A stretch of DNA of 64,000 bases from NCBI RefSeq assembly GCF_031451695.1, contig NZ_JARWAM010000005.1, positions 1 to 64,000 on the forward strand. The letters run 5' to 3'. The notes beneath the pieces are model-generated. The model was not told the DNA's origin. It was given only the letters and a program-made list of their open reading frames with translations, and ran no database searches. Below, one piece after another: positions 26,443-37,335 of this stretch (position 1 is the stretch's first letter; every line of letters begins with the position of its first letter). The position numbers and the translations under genes were made by a program. Source of the DNA: Franzmannia qiaohouensis. GTDB lineage: Bacteria; Pseudomonadota; Gammaproteobacteria; Pseudomonadales; Halomonadaceae.

Positions 26443-27189
26443 ATGATTCGTCGCTACGCCCAGCCAGGATGCCGCTCGCTACGGCCGCTACTGATCGGCC
26501 TGTTCGGCGCCGTCTGGCTGACCGGCTGTAGCAGCCAACCGGCACAGCCTGACAGCGGCACCAGTCCGGCCGATGCCTATACCCAGCTGGGTATGGCCTA
26601 CCTCGAACGCGACAACCTCCCGCGCGCCCAGGGCGCCTTGAACCGTGCCCTGGCCGTGGCGCCCAACGCCCCCGAGACGCTCCAGGCGCTGGCCATGGTC
26701 TATCAGCGCCAGGGCGAGGACGAGCTCGCCGACGAACACTTCCAGCGCGCCCTCTCGGCCGATGCCGGCTACACTCGGGCGCGCAACAACTATGCGGCCT
26801 TCCTGTATGATCAAGGCCGCCTGAGAGAGGCCTGCACGCAGCTCGAGCAGGCCACTCAAGATACCCAATACGACAATCGCGCCCAACTGTTCGCCAATCT
26901 GGGGCAGTGCCAGCGCGAAATAGGCAATCTCGGCGCGGCAGTCACCAACCTCGAGCGCGCCCAGGCCATCGACTCGCGCAGCCCGCGCAGTTATTTCACG
27001 TTGGCCGAGATCGAATATGCCCGGGGCAACCATGCGCGGGCCTGGGAGCAGCTGCAATCGTTCATGCGCCTGGCCGGCACTACGCCGGCCAGTCTCGAAC
27101 TGGCCCGCGACATCGCCGATGCGCGCGGCGATATCGAGAATCGGCGTTTCTTCACCGAGCAGCTCAATGCCCTGGGTCATGCACCCTGA
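26443..27189 (+). CDS. pilW: Type IV pilus biogenesis/stability lipoprotein PilW
   Basis: A 248-residue outer-membrane lipoprotein made of TPR repeats, needed for PilQ secretin assembly in related bacteria. The lipobox is LTGC with Cys29. TPR units span about residues 42-230 (AYTQLGMAYLERDNL; ALAMVYQRQGEDEL; NNYAAFLYDQGRL). The ATG at 26443 follows GAGAGGA; an in-frame ATG 18 bases upstream is less well placed. It lies between rlmN and rodZ as in many pilus-bearing gammaproteobacteria. Confidence 0.88.
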   Translation: MIRRYAQPGCRSLRPLLIGLFGAVWLTGCSSQPAQPDSGTSPADAYTQLGMAYLERDNLPRAQGALNRALAVAPNAPETLQALAMVYQRQGEDELADEHFQRALSADAGYTRARNNYAAFLYDQGRLREACTQLEQATQDTQYDNRAQLFANLGQCQREIGNLGAAVTNLERAQAIDSRSPRSYFTLAEIEYARGNHARAWEQLQSFMRLAGTTPASLELARDIADARGDIENRRFFTEQLNALGHAP

Positions 27190-27219
27190 TCACCGAATAT
27201 TGACGAAGGATGCTCAGCC

Positions 27220-28287
27220 ATGAGCGACACTCACGATAACGACGTAGCGGACTTTGCCCCCCAATCGTCACCCGGCGACATGCTCAAGCGCGAACGCGAG
27301 CGTCAGGGCATGCCCCTCGACGAGGTCGCCACCGCCCTCAACCTGCGCCCGGCGGTGGTGCGCGGCCTGGAGAGCGACAGCTACGACGAAGTGCCGGTGG
27401 CCGCCTATCGACGCGGCTACCTGCGCGCCTACTCACGGCTCCTGGGCATCGACGACAAGCCGGTCGTCGCTGCCTACAATGCGCGCTTCGGCAGCGCCGA
27501 GGCCGAGCGCAAGGTGACACCGGTACACGTCACCAAGCCGCCCTCCAAGCTTGGCGCCTGGCTATTCAAGCTGGTCACCCTGCTGGTGATCGTGGCGCTG
27601 CTCGGCCTAACCCTGCTGTGGTGGCAAAGCCGTGAAGGCACCGACCTGCTGGGCATGGGCGGCGGCGAGCCGGTGGCCGTCGACACCCTCGACGGCACCA
27701 CCATCACCGAAGGCGAAAGTGACGAGGACCTCGCCTCCGGCAGTGAGCCGCTGCCGCCGCTACCCGATGATGAAAGCGACCTGGGGCTGGTCGACGACGC
27801 CCCGCTCGATGGCCCCACCGGCGTTGACCCGCTGCTCCCCGAAGAGCCGCTGCTCGACGCCCCTGCCGATGAACCGACCACCGAGCCGTTGGTCGAAGAT
27901 CCGGCACTGGCCGAAGCCCCCGGCGACGTGGATGCCGCTGACGATGCCGCGAGCGACGACGAGTCGGCCGTGGGCGACCTCGCCGAGGCGGCCAGCGCCG
28001 AGGTCGAGGAAGCCGACGCCGCCGATGACAGCGCCGCCGCCGATCCTGGCGTCCTGCAGTTGACCTTCAACGAGCAGTCCTGGACCGAGATCTTCGACGC
28101 CGGCAACCAGCGCGTATTCGTCGGCCTGCAGGAGCCCGGCACCCAGGCCACCGTCGAGGGCGAGCCGCCCTTCCGTCTCACCGTAGGCAACGTGACCGGC
28201 GTCGAGCTGCGCTATCTCGGCGAACAGGTCGACCTGACCGGCTATGCCGGCAGCAACAACGTTGCCCGCTTCACCCTGGGAGAATGA
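27220..28287 (+). CDS. rodZ: Cytoskeleton protein RodZ
   Basis: RodZ links MreB to the cell-wall elongation machinery. The 355-residue product has a cytoplasmic HTH domain (about 18-85, LKRERERQGMPLDEVATALN), one transmembrane helix (about 112-134), a long acidic Asp/Glu/Pro-rich periplasmic linker (about 150-265), and the DUF4115 C-terminal beta domain (about 268-350, LTFNEQSWTEIFDAGNQRV). The linker is unusually acidic, which fits a halophile's secreted protein surface. It is followed by ispG after 10 bases. Confidence 0.93.
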   Translation: MSDTHDNDVADFAPQSSPGDMLKRERERQGMPLDEVATALNLRPAVVRGLESDSYDEVPVAAYRRGYLRAYSRLLGIDDKPVVAAYNARFGSAEAERKVTPVHVTKPPSKLGAWLFKLVTLLVIVALLGLTLLWWQSREGTDLLGMGGGEPVAVDTLDGTTITEGESDEDLASGSEPLPPLPDDESDLGLVDDAPLDGPTGVDPLLPEEPLLDAPADEPTTEPLVEDPALAEAPGDVDAADDAASDDESAVGDLAEAASAEVEEADAADDSAAADPGVLQLTFNEQSWTEIFDAGNQRVFVGLQEPGTQATVEGEPPFRLTVGNVTGVELRYLGEQVDLTGYAGSNNVARFTLGE

Positions 28288-28297
28288 CCTAGTCACT

Positions 28298-29413
28298 ATG
28301 CACGCTCAGTCTCCAATCACACGTCGTCAGTCACGCCAGATCCACGTCGGCAATGTGCCGGTGGGCGGCGGTGCGCCGATCTCGGTGCAGAGCATGACCA
28401 ATACCGACACCCTCGACGTGGCCGCCACCGTGGCGCAGATCCGTCAGCTCGAGGCCGCCGGTGCCGATATCGTGCGCGTCTCGGTCCCCGACATGGACGC
28501 CGCCGAAGCCTTCGGCAAGATCAAGCGCGAAGTGGCGGTACCGCTGGTCGCCGACATCCACTTCGACTACAAGATCGCCCTGCGCGTCGCCGAACTGGGC
28601 GTCGACTGCCTGCGCATCAACCCCGGCAACATCGGCCGCGAGGAGCGCGTCCGGGCGGTGGTCTCGGCAGCCCGCGACAACGGCATCCCGATCCGCATCG
28701 GCGTCAACGCCGGTTCGCTGGAGAAGGATCTGCAGAAGAAGTACGGCGAGCCGACACCGGCGGCGCTGGTCGAATCGGCGATGCGCCATATCGACCACCT
28801 CGAGCGCCTCGACTTTCCCGACTTCAAGGTCAGCGTCAAGGCCTCCGACGTGTTCATGGCGGTGGCCGCCTATCGTGACCTGGCCAGCCGCATCGAGCAG
28901 CCGCTGCACCTCGGCATCACCGAGGCCGGCGGTCTGCGCTCGGGCACCGTCAAGTCGTCGATAGGCCTGGGCATGCTGCTGATGGATGGCATCGGCGACA
29001 CCATCCGCGTATCGCTGGCCGCCGACCCGGTCGAGGAGATCAAGGTCGGCTTCGACATGCTCAAGAGCCTGCGGCTGCGCAGCAAGGGCATCAATTTCAT
29101 CGCCTGCCCCAGCTGCTCGCGCCAGAATTTCGACGTGATCGGCACCATGAATGCCCTCGAGGAGCGCCTCGAGGACATCATGACCCCGCTCGACGTGTCG
29201 GTGATCGGCTGCGTGGTCAACGGCCCCGGTGAGGCCAAGGAAGTCGACGTCGGCCTGACCGGCGGCAGCCCCGCCAACCTCGTCTATATCGACGGAAAAC
29301 CGGCCAGCAAGCTGCGTAACGATCACCTGGTCGACGACCTCGAGCGTCTGATCAGGGAGCGGGTACGCCTCAAGGAGCAGGCCGAACAGGACGTGCTCGC
29401 CAGGGACGCCTGA
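28298..29413 (+). CDS. ispG: 4-hydroxy-3-methylbut-2-enyl diphosphate synthase
   Basis: IspG converts MEcPP to HMBPP, the penultimate step of the MEP isoprenoid pathway. The 371-residue TIM-barrel protein has QSMTNTDTLDV, VADIHFDYKIAL, LRINPGNIG and the 4Fe-4S ligands in CPSCSRQNFD and GCVVNGPGEAKE. The start at 28298 follows the rodZ stop by 10 bases; the open frame extending into rodZ is not used. It forms a compact run with hisS 28 bases downstream. Confidence 0.96.
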   Translation: MHAQSPITRRQSRQIHVGNVPVGGGAPISVQSMTNTDTLDVAATVAQIRQLEAAGADIVRVSVPDMDAAEAFGKIKREVAVPLVADIHFDYKIALRVAELGVDCLRINPGNIGREERVRAVVSAARDNGIPIRIGVNAGSLEKDLQKKYGEPTPAALVESAMRHIDHLERLDFPDFKVSVKASDVFMAVAAYRDLASRIEQPLHLGITEAGGLRSGTVKSSIGLGMLLMDGIGDTIRVSLAADPVEEIKVGFDMLKSLRLRSKGINFIACPSCSRQNFDVIGTMNALEERLEDIMTPLDVSVIGCVVNGPGEAKEVDVGLTGGSPANLVYIDGKPASKLRNDHLVDDLERLIRERVRLKEQAEQDVLARDA

Positions 29414-29441
29414 GCGCCCGGCGATGAGTAAGGAGCAAGCG

Positions 29442-30731
<1,290 letters not shown>

Positions 30732-30785
30732 TCGCCGCGGCGCAGCGGCGCCGTGGCACGCATTCCGATTGAGAGGAGACCGCCC

Positions 30786-31445
30786 GTGGCGGAGCTGAGA
30801 AGCGAAGAAGAACAGCTTGATGCCATCAAGGCCTGGTGGAAGAAGAATGGTACCTCGCTGATTGCCGGGGTGGTGATCGCTATCTCCGGCGTACTGGGCT
30901 GGAACGCCTGGCAGAACTATCAGGAGAATCAGGCCGAGGCCGCCTCGCTGCGCTATCAGCAGCTGCTCAACCTGGCCGCCGACCCCGAGCTCGACGAGGG
31001 TGGGCGCGCCGAGGCGCGCGGGCTGATCGACGAGATCACCGACAACCATGGCCGCACGCTCTACGCCGATCTGGCGCAGCTGATCGAGGCGCGCCTGGCC
31101 GTCGCCGAGGGCGACCTGGCCGCGGCGCGTGCCGCGCTCGGCGACGTCATCGACGGCAATGCCCGCGACTACGTCCAGGCCCTGGCGCGGCTGCGCCTGG
31201 CACGGGTACAGATTGCCGACGGCAATCCCGAGGCCGCCCTCGAGGTGCTCGACAGCGGCCTGCCCGACTCGCTGTCGGCCCAGCGCGAGGATATCCGCGG
31301 CGACGCCTTCGTTGCTCTGGAGCGCGACGACGAAGCCCGCGACGCCTATCGCCAGGCCATGGCACTGGCCGTGGAACACGGCCAGTCGCTGTACGGCGTA
31401 CAACTCAAGCTCGACAACCTCGGCGCGGAGGATGCCACCCTATGA
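30786..31445 (+). CDS. yfgM: YfgM-family periplasmic TPR protein
   Basis: A 219-residue protein anchored by one N-terminal helix (about 26-44, GVVIAISGVLGW), with a periplasmic TPR-like domain. YfgM associates with PpiD at the Sec translocon and aids periplasmic folding. The GTG at 30786 is chosen because GAGAGGAG lies eight bases upstream. The stop overlaps the bamB start (ATGA at 31442). Gene order hisS-yfgM-bamB-der matches E. coli. Confidence 0.92.
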   Translation: MAELRSEEEQLDAIKAWWKKNGTSLIAGVVIAISGVLGWNAWQNYQENQAEAASLRYQQLLNLAADPELDEGGRAEARGLIDEITDNHGRTLYADLAQLIEARLAVAEGDLAAARAALGDVIDGNARDYVQALARLRLARVQIADGNPEAALEVLDSGLPDSLSAQREDIRGDAFVALERDDEARDAYRQAMALAVEHGQSLYGVQLKLDNLGAEDATL

Positions 31446-32593
31446 AACCGACTCTCGTGATCGCCGCCGCGGCGCTGGCCCTGCTGGCCGGCTGTGCCGG
31501 CAAGGTGGAGCCGCAGTATCCGCCCAAGGACCTGACCAGTTTCGATGAGCAGGCCAGCTTCAGCACCGCCTGGAGTCAGCGCGTCGGCCGCGGCCTCGGG
31601 CGCGCCACCTACCCCATCGCGCCGAGCCGCGAAGACGGCGTGATCTTCGCCGCCGACGAGCGCGGCCAGGTCTACGCCATGGACGCCGAGAGCGGCGACA
31701 CCCTGTGGCGCAGGGATCTCGACACTCCGGTCTCCAGCGGCCTCAACGCCGTTGCCGGCCAGGTCTACCTGGGCACCCGCAACGGCGAAGTACTGGCGCT
31801 GAGCCAGAACGACGGCGACGTCGTGTGGCGTACCCGCGTCTCCAGCGAGGTGCTGGCCGCACCCCAGGCCAACCAGCAGCTGCTCGTGGTGCAGAGCGTC
31901 GACGGCAACGTCACCGCCCTGGACCGCAGCAGCGGTAACGAGGTGTGGGTCCACACCAGCTCGCAGCCGGCCCTCACCCTGCGCGGCACCGGCACACCCC
32001 AGGTCATCGATCCGGTGACCTTCGTCGGCTTTGCCAACGGCCGCCTGGCGACCCTCGACAACCGCAGCGGCCAGCCGCTGATGGAGATGCGCATCGCCGT
32101 GCCCCAGGGCCGCACCGAGGTCGACCGCCTGGTGGACCTCGATGGCCAGCCGCTGCTGACCCCCGACGGGCGTCTCTACGTGACCAGCTACAACGGCCGC
32201 CTGGTGGCCATGGAGGCAACCTCCGGCGAGATCCTGTGGGAGCGCGAGCACTCCAGCTATCTCTCGCCGCTGCTGGTCGGCGACACCCTCTACACGGTCA
32301 ACGAAGCGAGCCACATCCTCGCCCTCGACGCCCTCTCCGGCCGCCTGCTGTGGCGCTCAGAGGACCTCGAAGGCCGCTGGATCACCGCCCCGGCGCTGGC
32401 CGACAACAAGCTGGTGTTCGGCGATTTCGAGGGCTATGTGCACCTGCTCGACCGCAACAGCGGCGATTTTGTCGGCCGCACCCGGGTCAACCGCTCGGGC
32501 ATCAGCCTGCGCCCGTTGACCGATGGCCGCTGGGTCTACGCCCTGGCCAACGACGGGCGCCTCGAAGCCCTGCAGATTCGCGAGACACAATGA
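31442..32593 (+). CDS. bamB: Outer membrane assembly lipoprotein BamB
   Basis: A 383-residue lipoprotein of the BAM complex that inserts beta-barrel proteins. The lipobox is LLAGC with Cys18. The rest is an eight-bladed PQQ-like beta-propeller, visible as repeats of the type VYAMDAESGDTLWRRDL, VLALSQNDGDVVWRTRV, LVAMEATSGEILWERE and ILALDALSGRLLWRS. It overlaps yfgM by ATGA at the front and der by ATGA at the end, so the three are probably translationally coupled. Confidence 0.96.
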   Translation: MKPTLVIAAAALALLAGCAGKVEPQYPPKDLTSFDEQASFSTAWSQRVGRGLGRATYPIAPSREDGVIFAADERGQVYAMDAESGDTLWRRDLDTPVSSGLNAVAGQVYLGTRNGEVLALSQNDGDVVWRTRVSSEVLAAPQANQQLLVVQSVDGNVTALDRSSGNEVWVHTSSQPALTLRGTGTPQVIDPVTFVGFANGRLATLDNRSGQPLMEMRIAVPQGRTEVDRLVDLDGQPLLTPDGRLYVTSYNGRLVAMEATSGEILWEREHSSYLSPLLVGDTLYTVNEASHILALDALSGRLLWRSEDLEGRWITAPALADNKLVFGDFEGYVHLLDRNSGDFVGRTRVNRSGISLRPLTDGRWVYALANDGRLEALQIRETQ

Positions 32594-33993
32594 ACCCAGT
32601 CATCGCTCTGGTCGGCCGGCCCAATGTCGGCAAGTCCACGCTCTTCAACCGCCTGACCCGCTCGCGGGACGCCCTGGTGGCCGATTTTCCCGGCCTCACC
32701 CGCGACCGCAAGTACGGTAACGGCGCGCTCGGCGACAAGACCTACACGGTCATCGACACCGGCGGCATCAGCGGCGACGAGGACGGCATCGACGCGGCCA
32801 TGGCCGAGCAGTCGCTGCTGGCCATCGACGAAGCCGACATCGTGCTGTTCATGGTCGACGCCCGCGCCGGGCTGATCGCCGCCGACGAGGCGATCGCCAA
32901 CCACCTGCGGGTCAACCAGAAGAAGACCTGGCTGGTGGTCAACAAGACCGATGGCCTCGAAGAGCACTCGGCGATGGCCGACTTCTGGCAGCTGGGTATC
33001 GGCGATCCGCATCCGATTGCCGCCGCCCACGGCCGCAATGTCACCACCCTGATCGACGAGGTGCTGGCACCGTTCCCCGAGCGCGAGGTCAACGCCGCCC
33101 CGGCCGATCTCAGCAACGGTGTCCGCATCGGCGTGATCGGCCGCCCCAACGTCGGCAAGTCGACCCTGGTCAATCGCCTGCTCGGCGAAGAGCGGGTGGT
33201 GGTCTTCGATGAAGCCGGCACCACCCGCGACGCCATCGAGATCCCCTTCGAGCGCCGCGGCAAGCCCTATGTGCTGGTGGATACCGCAGGCGTCAGGCGG
33301 CGCAAGAACGTCAGCCAGATCGCCGAGAAATTCTCGATCATCAAGACCCTCGAGGCGATCAAGGAGTGCCACGTGGCGATCATGGTGCTCGATGCCCGCA
33401 GTGGCCTGGTCGAGCAGGACCTGCACCTGCTCGACTACGTACTGAGCAGCGGCCGGGCGCTGGTGCTGGCGGTCAACAAGTGGGACGGCCTGGAGGCCGA
33501 AGCCAAGGACAAGATGCGCGCCGAGATCAAGCGCCGCCTGGGCTTCGCCGACTACGCCGAGCTGCACTTCATCTCGGCGCTGCACGGTACCGCGGTGGGC
33601 GACCTCTACCCCTCCATCGACCGCGCCTTCGCCTCTGCCAACAGCCACTGGTCGACCAATCGCCTCACCAGCATCCTCCAGGACGCGGTCGGCGAGCACC
33701 AGCCGCCGCTGGTCCACGGCCGCCGCATCAAGCTGCGCATGGCCCACCAGGGCGGCAGCAATCCGCCGATCATCGTGGTCCACGGCAACCAGACCGAGTC
33801 GCTGCCGGATGCCTACAAGCGCTACCTGACCAACACCTTTCGCAAGGTGCTCAAGGTGCGCGGCACGCCGATCCGCTTCGAGTTCCGCTCGGGCAAGAAC
33901 CCCTTCGACAGCAACGCCGGGGCCAGCGACCGCGAGAAAGCCAAGAAGCGCGAGCTGGGCCGCACCAAGGAAGCGCGCAAGAACCGCCGCTGA
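32590..33993 (+). CDS. der: Ribosome assembly GTPase Der
   Basis: Der (EngA) has two GTPase domains in tandem and acts in 50S subunit maturation. The 467-residue product carries G1 motifs GRPNVGKS at residues 9-16 and again near residue 187, with DTGG and DTAG switch motifs, NKTD and NKWD specificity motifs, and a C-terminal KH-like domain. The C-terminus ends in a basic tail. The start overlaps the bamB stop (ATGA). A strong hairpin follows the gene. Confidence 0.97.
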   Translation: MNPVIALVGRPNVGKSTLFNRLTRSRDALVADFPGLTRDRKYGNGALGDKTYTVIDTGGISGDEDGIDAAMAEQSLLAIDEADIVLFMVDARAGLIAADEAIANHLRVNQKKTWLVVNKTDGLEEHSAMADFWQLGIGDPHPIAAAHGRNVTTLIDEVLAPFPEREVNAAPADLSNGVRIGVIGRPNVGKSTLVNRLLGEERVVVFDEAGTTRDAIEIPFERRGKPYVLVDTAGVRRRKNVSQIAEKFSIIKTLEAIKECHVAIMVLDARSGLVEQDLHLLDYVLSSGRALVLAVNKWDGLEAEAKDKMRAEIKRRLGFADYAELHFISALHGTAVGDLYPSIDRAFASANSHWSTNRLTSILQDAVGEHQPPLVHGRRIKLRMAHQGGSNPPIIVVHGNQTESLPDAYKRYLTNTFRKVLKVRGTPIRFEFRSGKNPFDSNAGASDREKAKKRELGRTKEARKNRR

Positions 33994-34018
33994 CGGTTGC
34001 TGGTCATGTTCGATTGCC

Positions 34019-34052
34019 GAGGGGCGCCTTTTCAGGCGCCCCTCGACGTTTC
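34019..34052 (+). terminator. Hairpin between convergent der and sugar dehydrogenase genes
   Basis: GAGGGGCGCC (34019-34028) and GGCGCCCCTC (34035-34044) form a 10-bp stem with loop TTTTCA. A short T-containing tail follows on the plus strand (GACGTTTCTC). It can act on both converging transcripts. Confidence 0.6.
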
Positions 34053-35144
34053 TCACGACGCTGGCACCACCCGTATCAGCGCCCCGTCGGCGTGATCGGT
34101 GAGCAGGTAGAGATAGCCGTCGGGGCCGACCCGCACGTCGCGGATGCGCGCACCGAGCTCCTCGAACAGCACCTGCTGGTCGACCACCCGGCCCTCGTCG
34201 CGAATCAGTCGGCGCACCTGCTGACCGGCCAGCGCCGAGACGAACAGGTCGCCCTGCCAGTCGGGGAAGGCGTCGCCGCGATAGAGCGCCATGCCCGACG
34301 GCGCGATCGACGGCGTCCAGTGCAGCAGCGGCGGCGTGAACGCCGGCAGCTCGCGAAACGGCGTGATCCGCGCCCCGGTGTAGTCGACGCCGTGGGTGGT
34401 CAGCGGCCAGCCGTAGTTGGCGCCGGGCTGGATGCGGTTTAGCTCGTCGCCGCCGCGCGGACCGTGCTCATTGATCAGCAGCTCGTCGCGCTGGTCATCA
34501 TAGACGATGCCCTGGACGTTGCGATGGCCGATGCTATACAGCTCGGGCCGCGCCCTGTCATCGCCGAGGAAGGGATTGTCGTCGGGCACTCGGCCGTCGA
34601 GGCTCAGCCGCACCAGGCTACCCAGATGATTGCCGGCATTCTGCGCCTGCTCGCGATAATCAAAGCCATCGCCCAGGGTCAGCACCAGGGTGTCGTCGGG
34701 CAGCAGCGCCATGCGTCCGCCGTAGTGGGCAGCACCGCGCTTGGCGGGGGAGGCGCAGAACAGCACCTCGCCACCGCTGAGCCCCTCGCCGTTGAAGCGC
34801 GCGCGCCCCAGGCAGGTGTTGTTGGCGGTGATATCGCCGTAGGCGTAGCTCAGGTAGAGCAGCCCGCTGTCGGCGAAGTCCGGTGCCAGCATCACCTCGA
34901 ACAGCCCCGCCTGGGCCTCGGCGAACACCTCGGGCACGCCGGCGACCGGCGCCTCGCGCAGTGCGCCGTCGGCGTCGACCAGCCGCAGCCGCCCCGGCCG
35001 CTCGGTGACCAACATGCCGCCATCGGGCAGAAACGCCAGCGACCAGGGATGTTCGAGGCCTTCGGCCACGGTCTCGAGGCGATAGTCGGCGTGGGCCAAC
35101 CCTGCCAGCAGCGGCGCGGCAAGCCATATACTCAAGCGCTTCAT
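34053..35144 (-). CDS. PQQ-dependent aldose sugar dehydrogenase-like protein
   Basis: A 363-residue periplasmic protein of the soluble glucose/sorbosone dehydrogenase family (YliI/Asd-like), a six-bladed propeller that in known members binds PQQ and oxidises sugars. A signal peptide (residues 1-19, ending AHA) is present. Family blocks are LEHPWSLAFLPDGGMLVTERPGRLRLV, HYGGRMAL, LGSLVRLSLDG, IGHRNVQGI, NEHGPRGGDELN and ANYGWP. The start at 35144 follows GGGAGGA and overlaps the stop of the upstream membrane-protein gene by ATGA. The substrate is not known. Confidence 0.88.
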   Translation of the reverse strand: MKRLSIWLAAPLLAGLAHADYRLETVAEGLEHPWSLAFLPDGGMLVTERPGRLRLVDADGALREAPVAGVPEVFAEAQAGLFEVMLAPDFADSGLLYLSYAYGDITANNTCLGRARFNGEGLSGGEVLFCASPAKRGAAHYGGRMALLPDDTLVLTLGDGFDYREQAQNAGNHLGSLVRLSLDGRVPDDNPFLGDDRARPELYSIGHRNVQGIVYDDQRDELLINEHGPRGGDELNRIQPGANYGWPLTTHGVDYTGARITPFRELPAFTPPLLHWTPSIAPSGMALYRGDAFPDWQGDLFVSALAGQQVRRLIRDEGRVVDQQVLFEELGARIRDVRVGPDGYLYLLTDHADGALIRVVPAS

Positions 35145-35590
35145 GACGTCCTCCCGGCACGACAGCAGGCATATACCAGACCACCCAGGGCAGCACCGCC
35201 GAGCATCGCCAGCGTCCCCGAGAGGCTGCGCGTTGCGGCAATCAGGGTCGGCATCGGCGCCAGGGTATCGGCGACCAGCAGCGCCAGCCACAGGCCCAGC
35301 GCGGCGGCCAGGGGGTACAGCAAGGCGGGCGGCAACGCTAGCCAGCGCCGACTCAGCGCCGCCAACGGTATCGACGCGGCCAGCGACAGCACCACCATGC
35401 CAGCATACAGCGGGGCGAAGCCGAGCAGATCCTGCAGGCTGGTCGTCAGCCGCGTGCTCAGGCTGATCTCGGCGCCTAATGCCGCGAGCGCCGCCAGATT
35501 GAACTGGGTCTGGATCAGCGACCCGCTCAGGGTCGTCACCAGCAGGGCCAGGACGAAGCCCATCAGCCGTGTTCTCCACTTTTCTATCAT
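35141..35590 (-). CDS. Small membrane protein of unknown function
   Basis: A 149-residue hydrophobic protein with four likely membrane helices (about 8-28, 50-72, 80-100 and 120-145), no recognised motif. The start at 35590 is supported by AAGGA six bases upstream. Its stop overlaps the sugar dehydrogenase start, so the two are translationally coupled; a link to electron transfer from the periplasmic enzyme is possible but not shown. Confidence 0.7.
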   Translation of the reverse strand: MIEKWRTRLMGFVLALLVTTLSGSLIQTQFNLAALAALGAEISLSTRLTTSLQDLLGFAPLYAGMVVLSLAASIPLAALSRRWLALPPALLYPLAAALGLWLALLVADTLAPMPTLIAATRSLSGTLAMLGGAALGGLVYACCRAGRTS

Positions 35591-35734
35591 CGGCATTCCT
35601 TGGCAAAGCAACGGCGGTGGCGACGTGCGCGAAATTGCTTGGCAGCCAGCTACACTGGCCCTAGAATTCGCGCGCCCCGCGACCGCTCCCGGGAGCATCC
35701 CCGGCCATTATTCCATGCCCAGGAGTCCGTGATC

Positions 35735-36358
35735 ATGTCGTTTGTTGTCCTACGTCTGCGCCGCCGTTGGCGCCTGCTGCTGCCCACCGGCCTGGCACTG
35801 CTGCTGGCCGGCTGCCTGGCAATGCCCCAGACCAGCCTGTTCGCGATGCGCCTGGCGGTGACCTCGCTGGGCGTGGAGGACGTGCGCATCGGCCCCTATG
35901 CCATCCGCGCCGGCCTCGACACCTCCGATATCACCTCGCTGATCGCCTCCAGCCTCGGCGCCGGCAGCCTGCCGGTGCAGGCCACCCTGGCCATGGGCCT
36001 GGGGCTACCACGGGGCATGCCACCGGTGGAGCTCAACGGCTTCCGCTGGACCCTCGACGTGCCCGACGCCGAGCCGATCAGCGGCAACTACGACGAGCGC
36101 GTGGCGCTGACCCCTGGCGACGACGCCGACCTGCGCCTGCCGGTGAGCTTCGACGTACTTGGCGACCGCCAGCGCTTCGCACCGATGGTGCAGCTGGCAA
36201 GCCAGCTGGCCAGTCGCGGCGAACTGCCGGCGGGCAGCGAGCTTGCCATCACCCCCGGCGGCGTCCGCGGCCTGGGGGTCACGCTACCGCCAGGGCTATG
36301 GATGCCAACGGTGCGCTTTAGCGTCAATCCGGACGGCAGCCTGACGCCCACCTCCTAA
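35735..36358 (+). CDS. Lipoprotein of unknown function
   Basis: A 207-residue protein with a basic N-terminus, hydrophobic segment and lipobox LLAGC (Cys27), so it should be membrane-anchored on the periplasmic side. The remainder looks beta-rich and resembles no family I can name. AGGAG lies upstream; a GTG at 35729 is an alternative start. It is divergent from the membrane protein and dehydrogenase pair and convergent with the DUF815 gene. Confidence 0.75.
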   Translation: MSFVVLRLRRRWRLLLPTGLALLLAGCLAMPQTSLFAMRLAVTSLGVEDVRIGPYAIRAGLDTSDITSLIASSLGAGSLPVQATLAMGLGLPRGMPPVELNGFRWTLDVPDAEPISGNYDERVALTPGDDADLRLPVSFDVLGDRQRFAPMVQLASQLASRGELPAGSELAITPGGVRGLGVTLPPGLWMPTVRFSVNPDGSLTPTS

Positions 36359-36366
36359 GGCTAGCG

Positions 36367-37230
36367 CTACGCGCCCAAGCGCTGCTCACCGATCCACTGG
36401 CAGGCGAACTGCCAGGCGGCGCGGCCGCTGCGGCCGCCGCGCAGGGTGGCGAAACGAATCGCCGCCTCGCGGGCCTCGGCGTGCCAGTCCTCGCCGCTGC
36501 CCAGCCGCGTCACCCAGTGCTCGCAGACCTCGAGGTAGGTGGCCTGGTTGAAGGGGTAGAACGCCAGCCACAGGCCGAAGCGATCCGACAGCGAGATCTT
36601 CTCCTCGACGGCATCGCCGTGGTGCAGCTCATCGCCGACCAGCTGGGTGGCCTGGTTATCGGACAGCGACTCGGGAAGCAGATGGCGGCGATTGGAGGTG
36701 GCGTAGAGCAACACATTGTCGGGCGGCCCGGTCAGGGTGCCATCGAGCACGCTCTTGAGCGCCTTGTAGGCGTCGTCGTTGGCCTCGAACGACAGGTCAT
36801 CGCAGTAGACCACGAAACGCTGCGGCTGGTCGCGCAGCTGCTGGACCAGCCCCGGCAGGCCGGCCAGGTCGTGGCGATCGACCTGGATCAGGCGCAAGCC
36901 TTCGCCGGCCAGGGTATTAAGCAGCGCGCGTACCATCGATGACTTGCCGCTGCCCCGCGACCCCCACAGCAGCGCGTGGTTGGCCGGCAGGCCCTGCAGG
37001 AAGGCGCGGCTGTTGGCGAGCAGCGCGCGCTTCTGGCGCTCCACGCCGAGCAGGTCATCGAGGGTTGCCGCATCGCGAACCGGCACCGGCAGGAGTTGTC
37101 CACCCAGTGGGTGGCGTTGCCACAGCGCCGCCACGTCACGCGACCAGTCTATGCGCGGCGGCGAGGGCGGCAAGAAGGCCTCGACGCGGTCGAGCAGCTT
37201 GGCGAGTCGCGCGGACAGCTCGGCATCCAT
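36367..37230 (-). CDS. DUF815-family AAA ATPase
   Basis: A 287-residue P-loop ATPase of the DUF815 family. Walker A is LLWGSRGSGKSSMVRA, Walker B is VVYCDDLSFE, and a sensor-type LLYATSNRRHLLPE follows. The start at 37230 follows GGGAGA; the frame is open up to 37266. The function of the family is unknown. It is divergent from the M48 protease gene. Confidence 0.87.
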   Translation of the reverse strand: MDAELSARLAKLLDRVEAFLPPSPPRIDWSRDVAALWQRHPLGGQLLPVPVRDAATLDDLLGVERQKRALLANSRAFLQGLPANHALLWGSRGSGKSSMVRALLNTLAGEGLRLIQVDRHDLAGLPGLVQQLRDQPQRFVVYCDDLSFEANDDAYKALKSVLDGTLTGPPDNVLLYATSNRRHLLPESLSDNQATQLVGDELHHGDAVEEKISLSDRFGLWLAFYPFNQATYLEVCEHWVTRLGSGEDWHAEAREAAIRFATLRGGRSGRAAWQFACQWIGEQRLGA

Positions 37231-37335
37231 TGATGGAGTCTCCCTCTGGTTGACCTTGGTGGGCATCCGGGTATCTTGTGGCAGATCAGTGGCTTTCGTC
37301 CACTGCCTACGGACGGACTATGAGGACGCTTGACC

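Noticed and set aside
34053..35606. A longer version of the sugar dehydrogenase with 154 extra N-terminal residues
   Set aside because: The extension overlaps the membrane-protein gene in another frame; the signal peptide and ribosome-binding site place the start at 35144.
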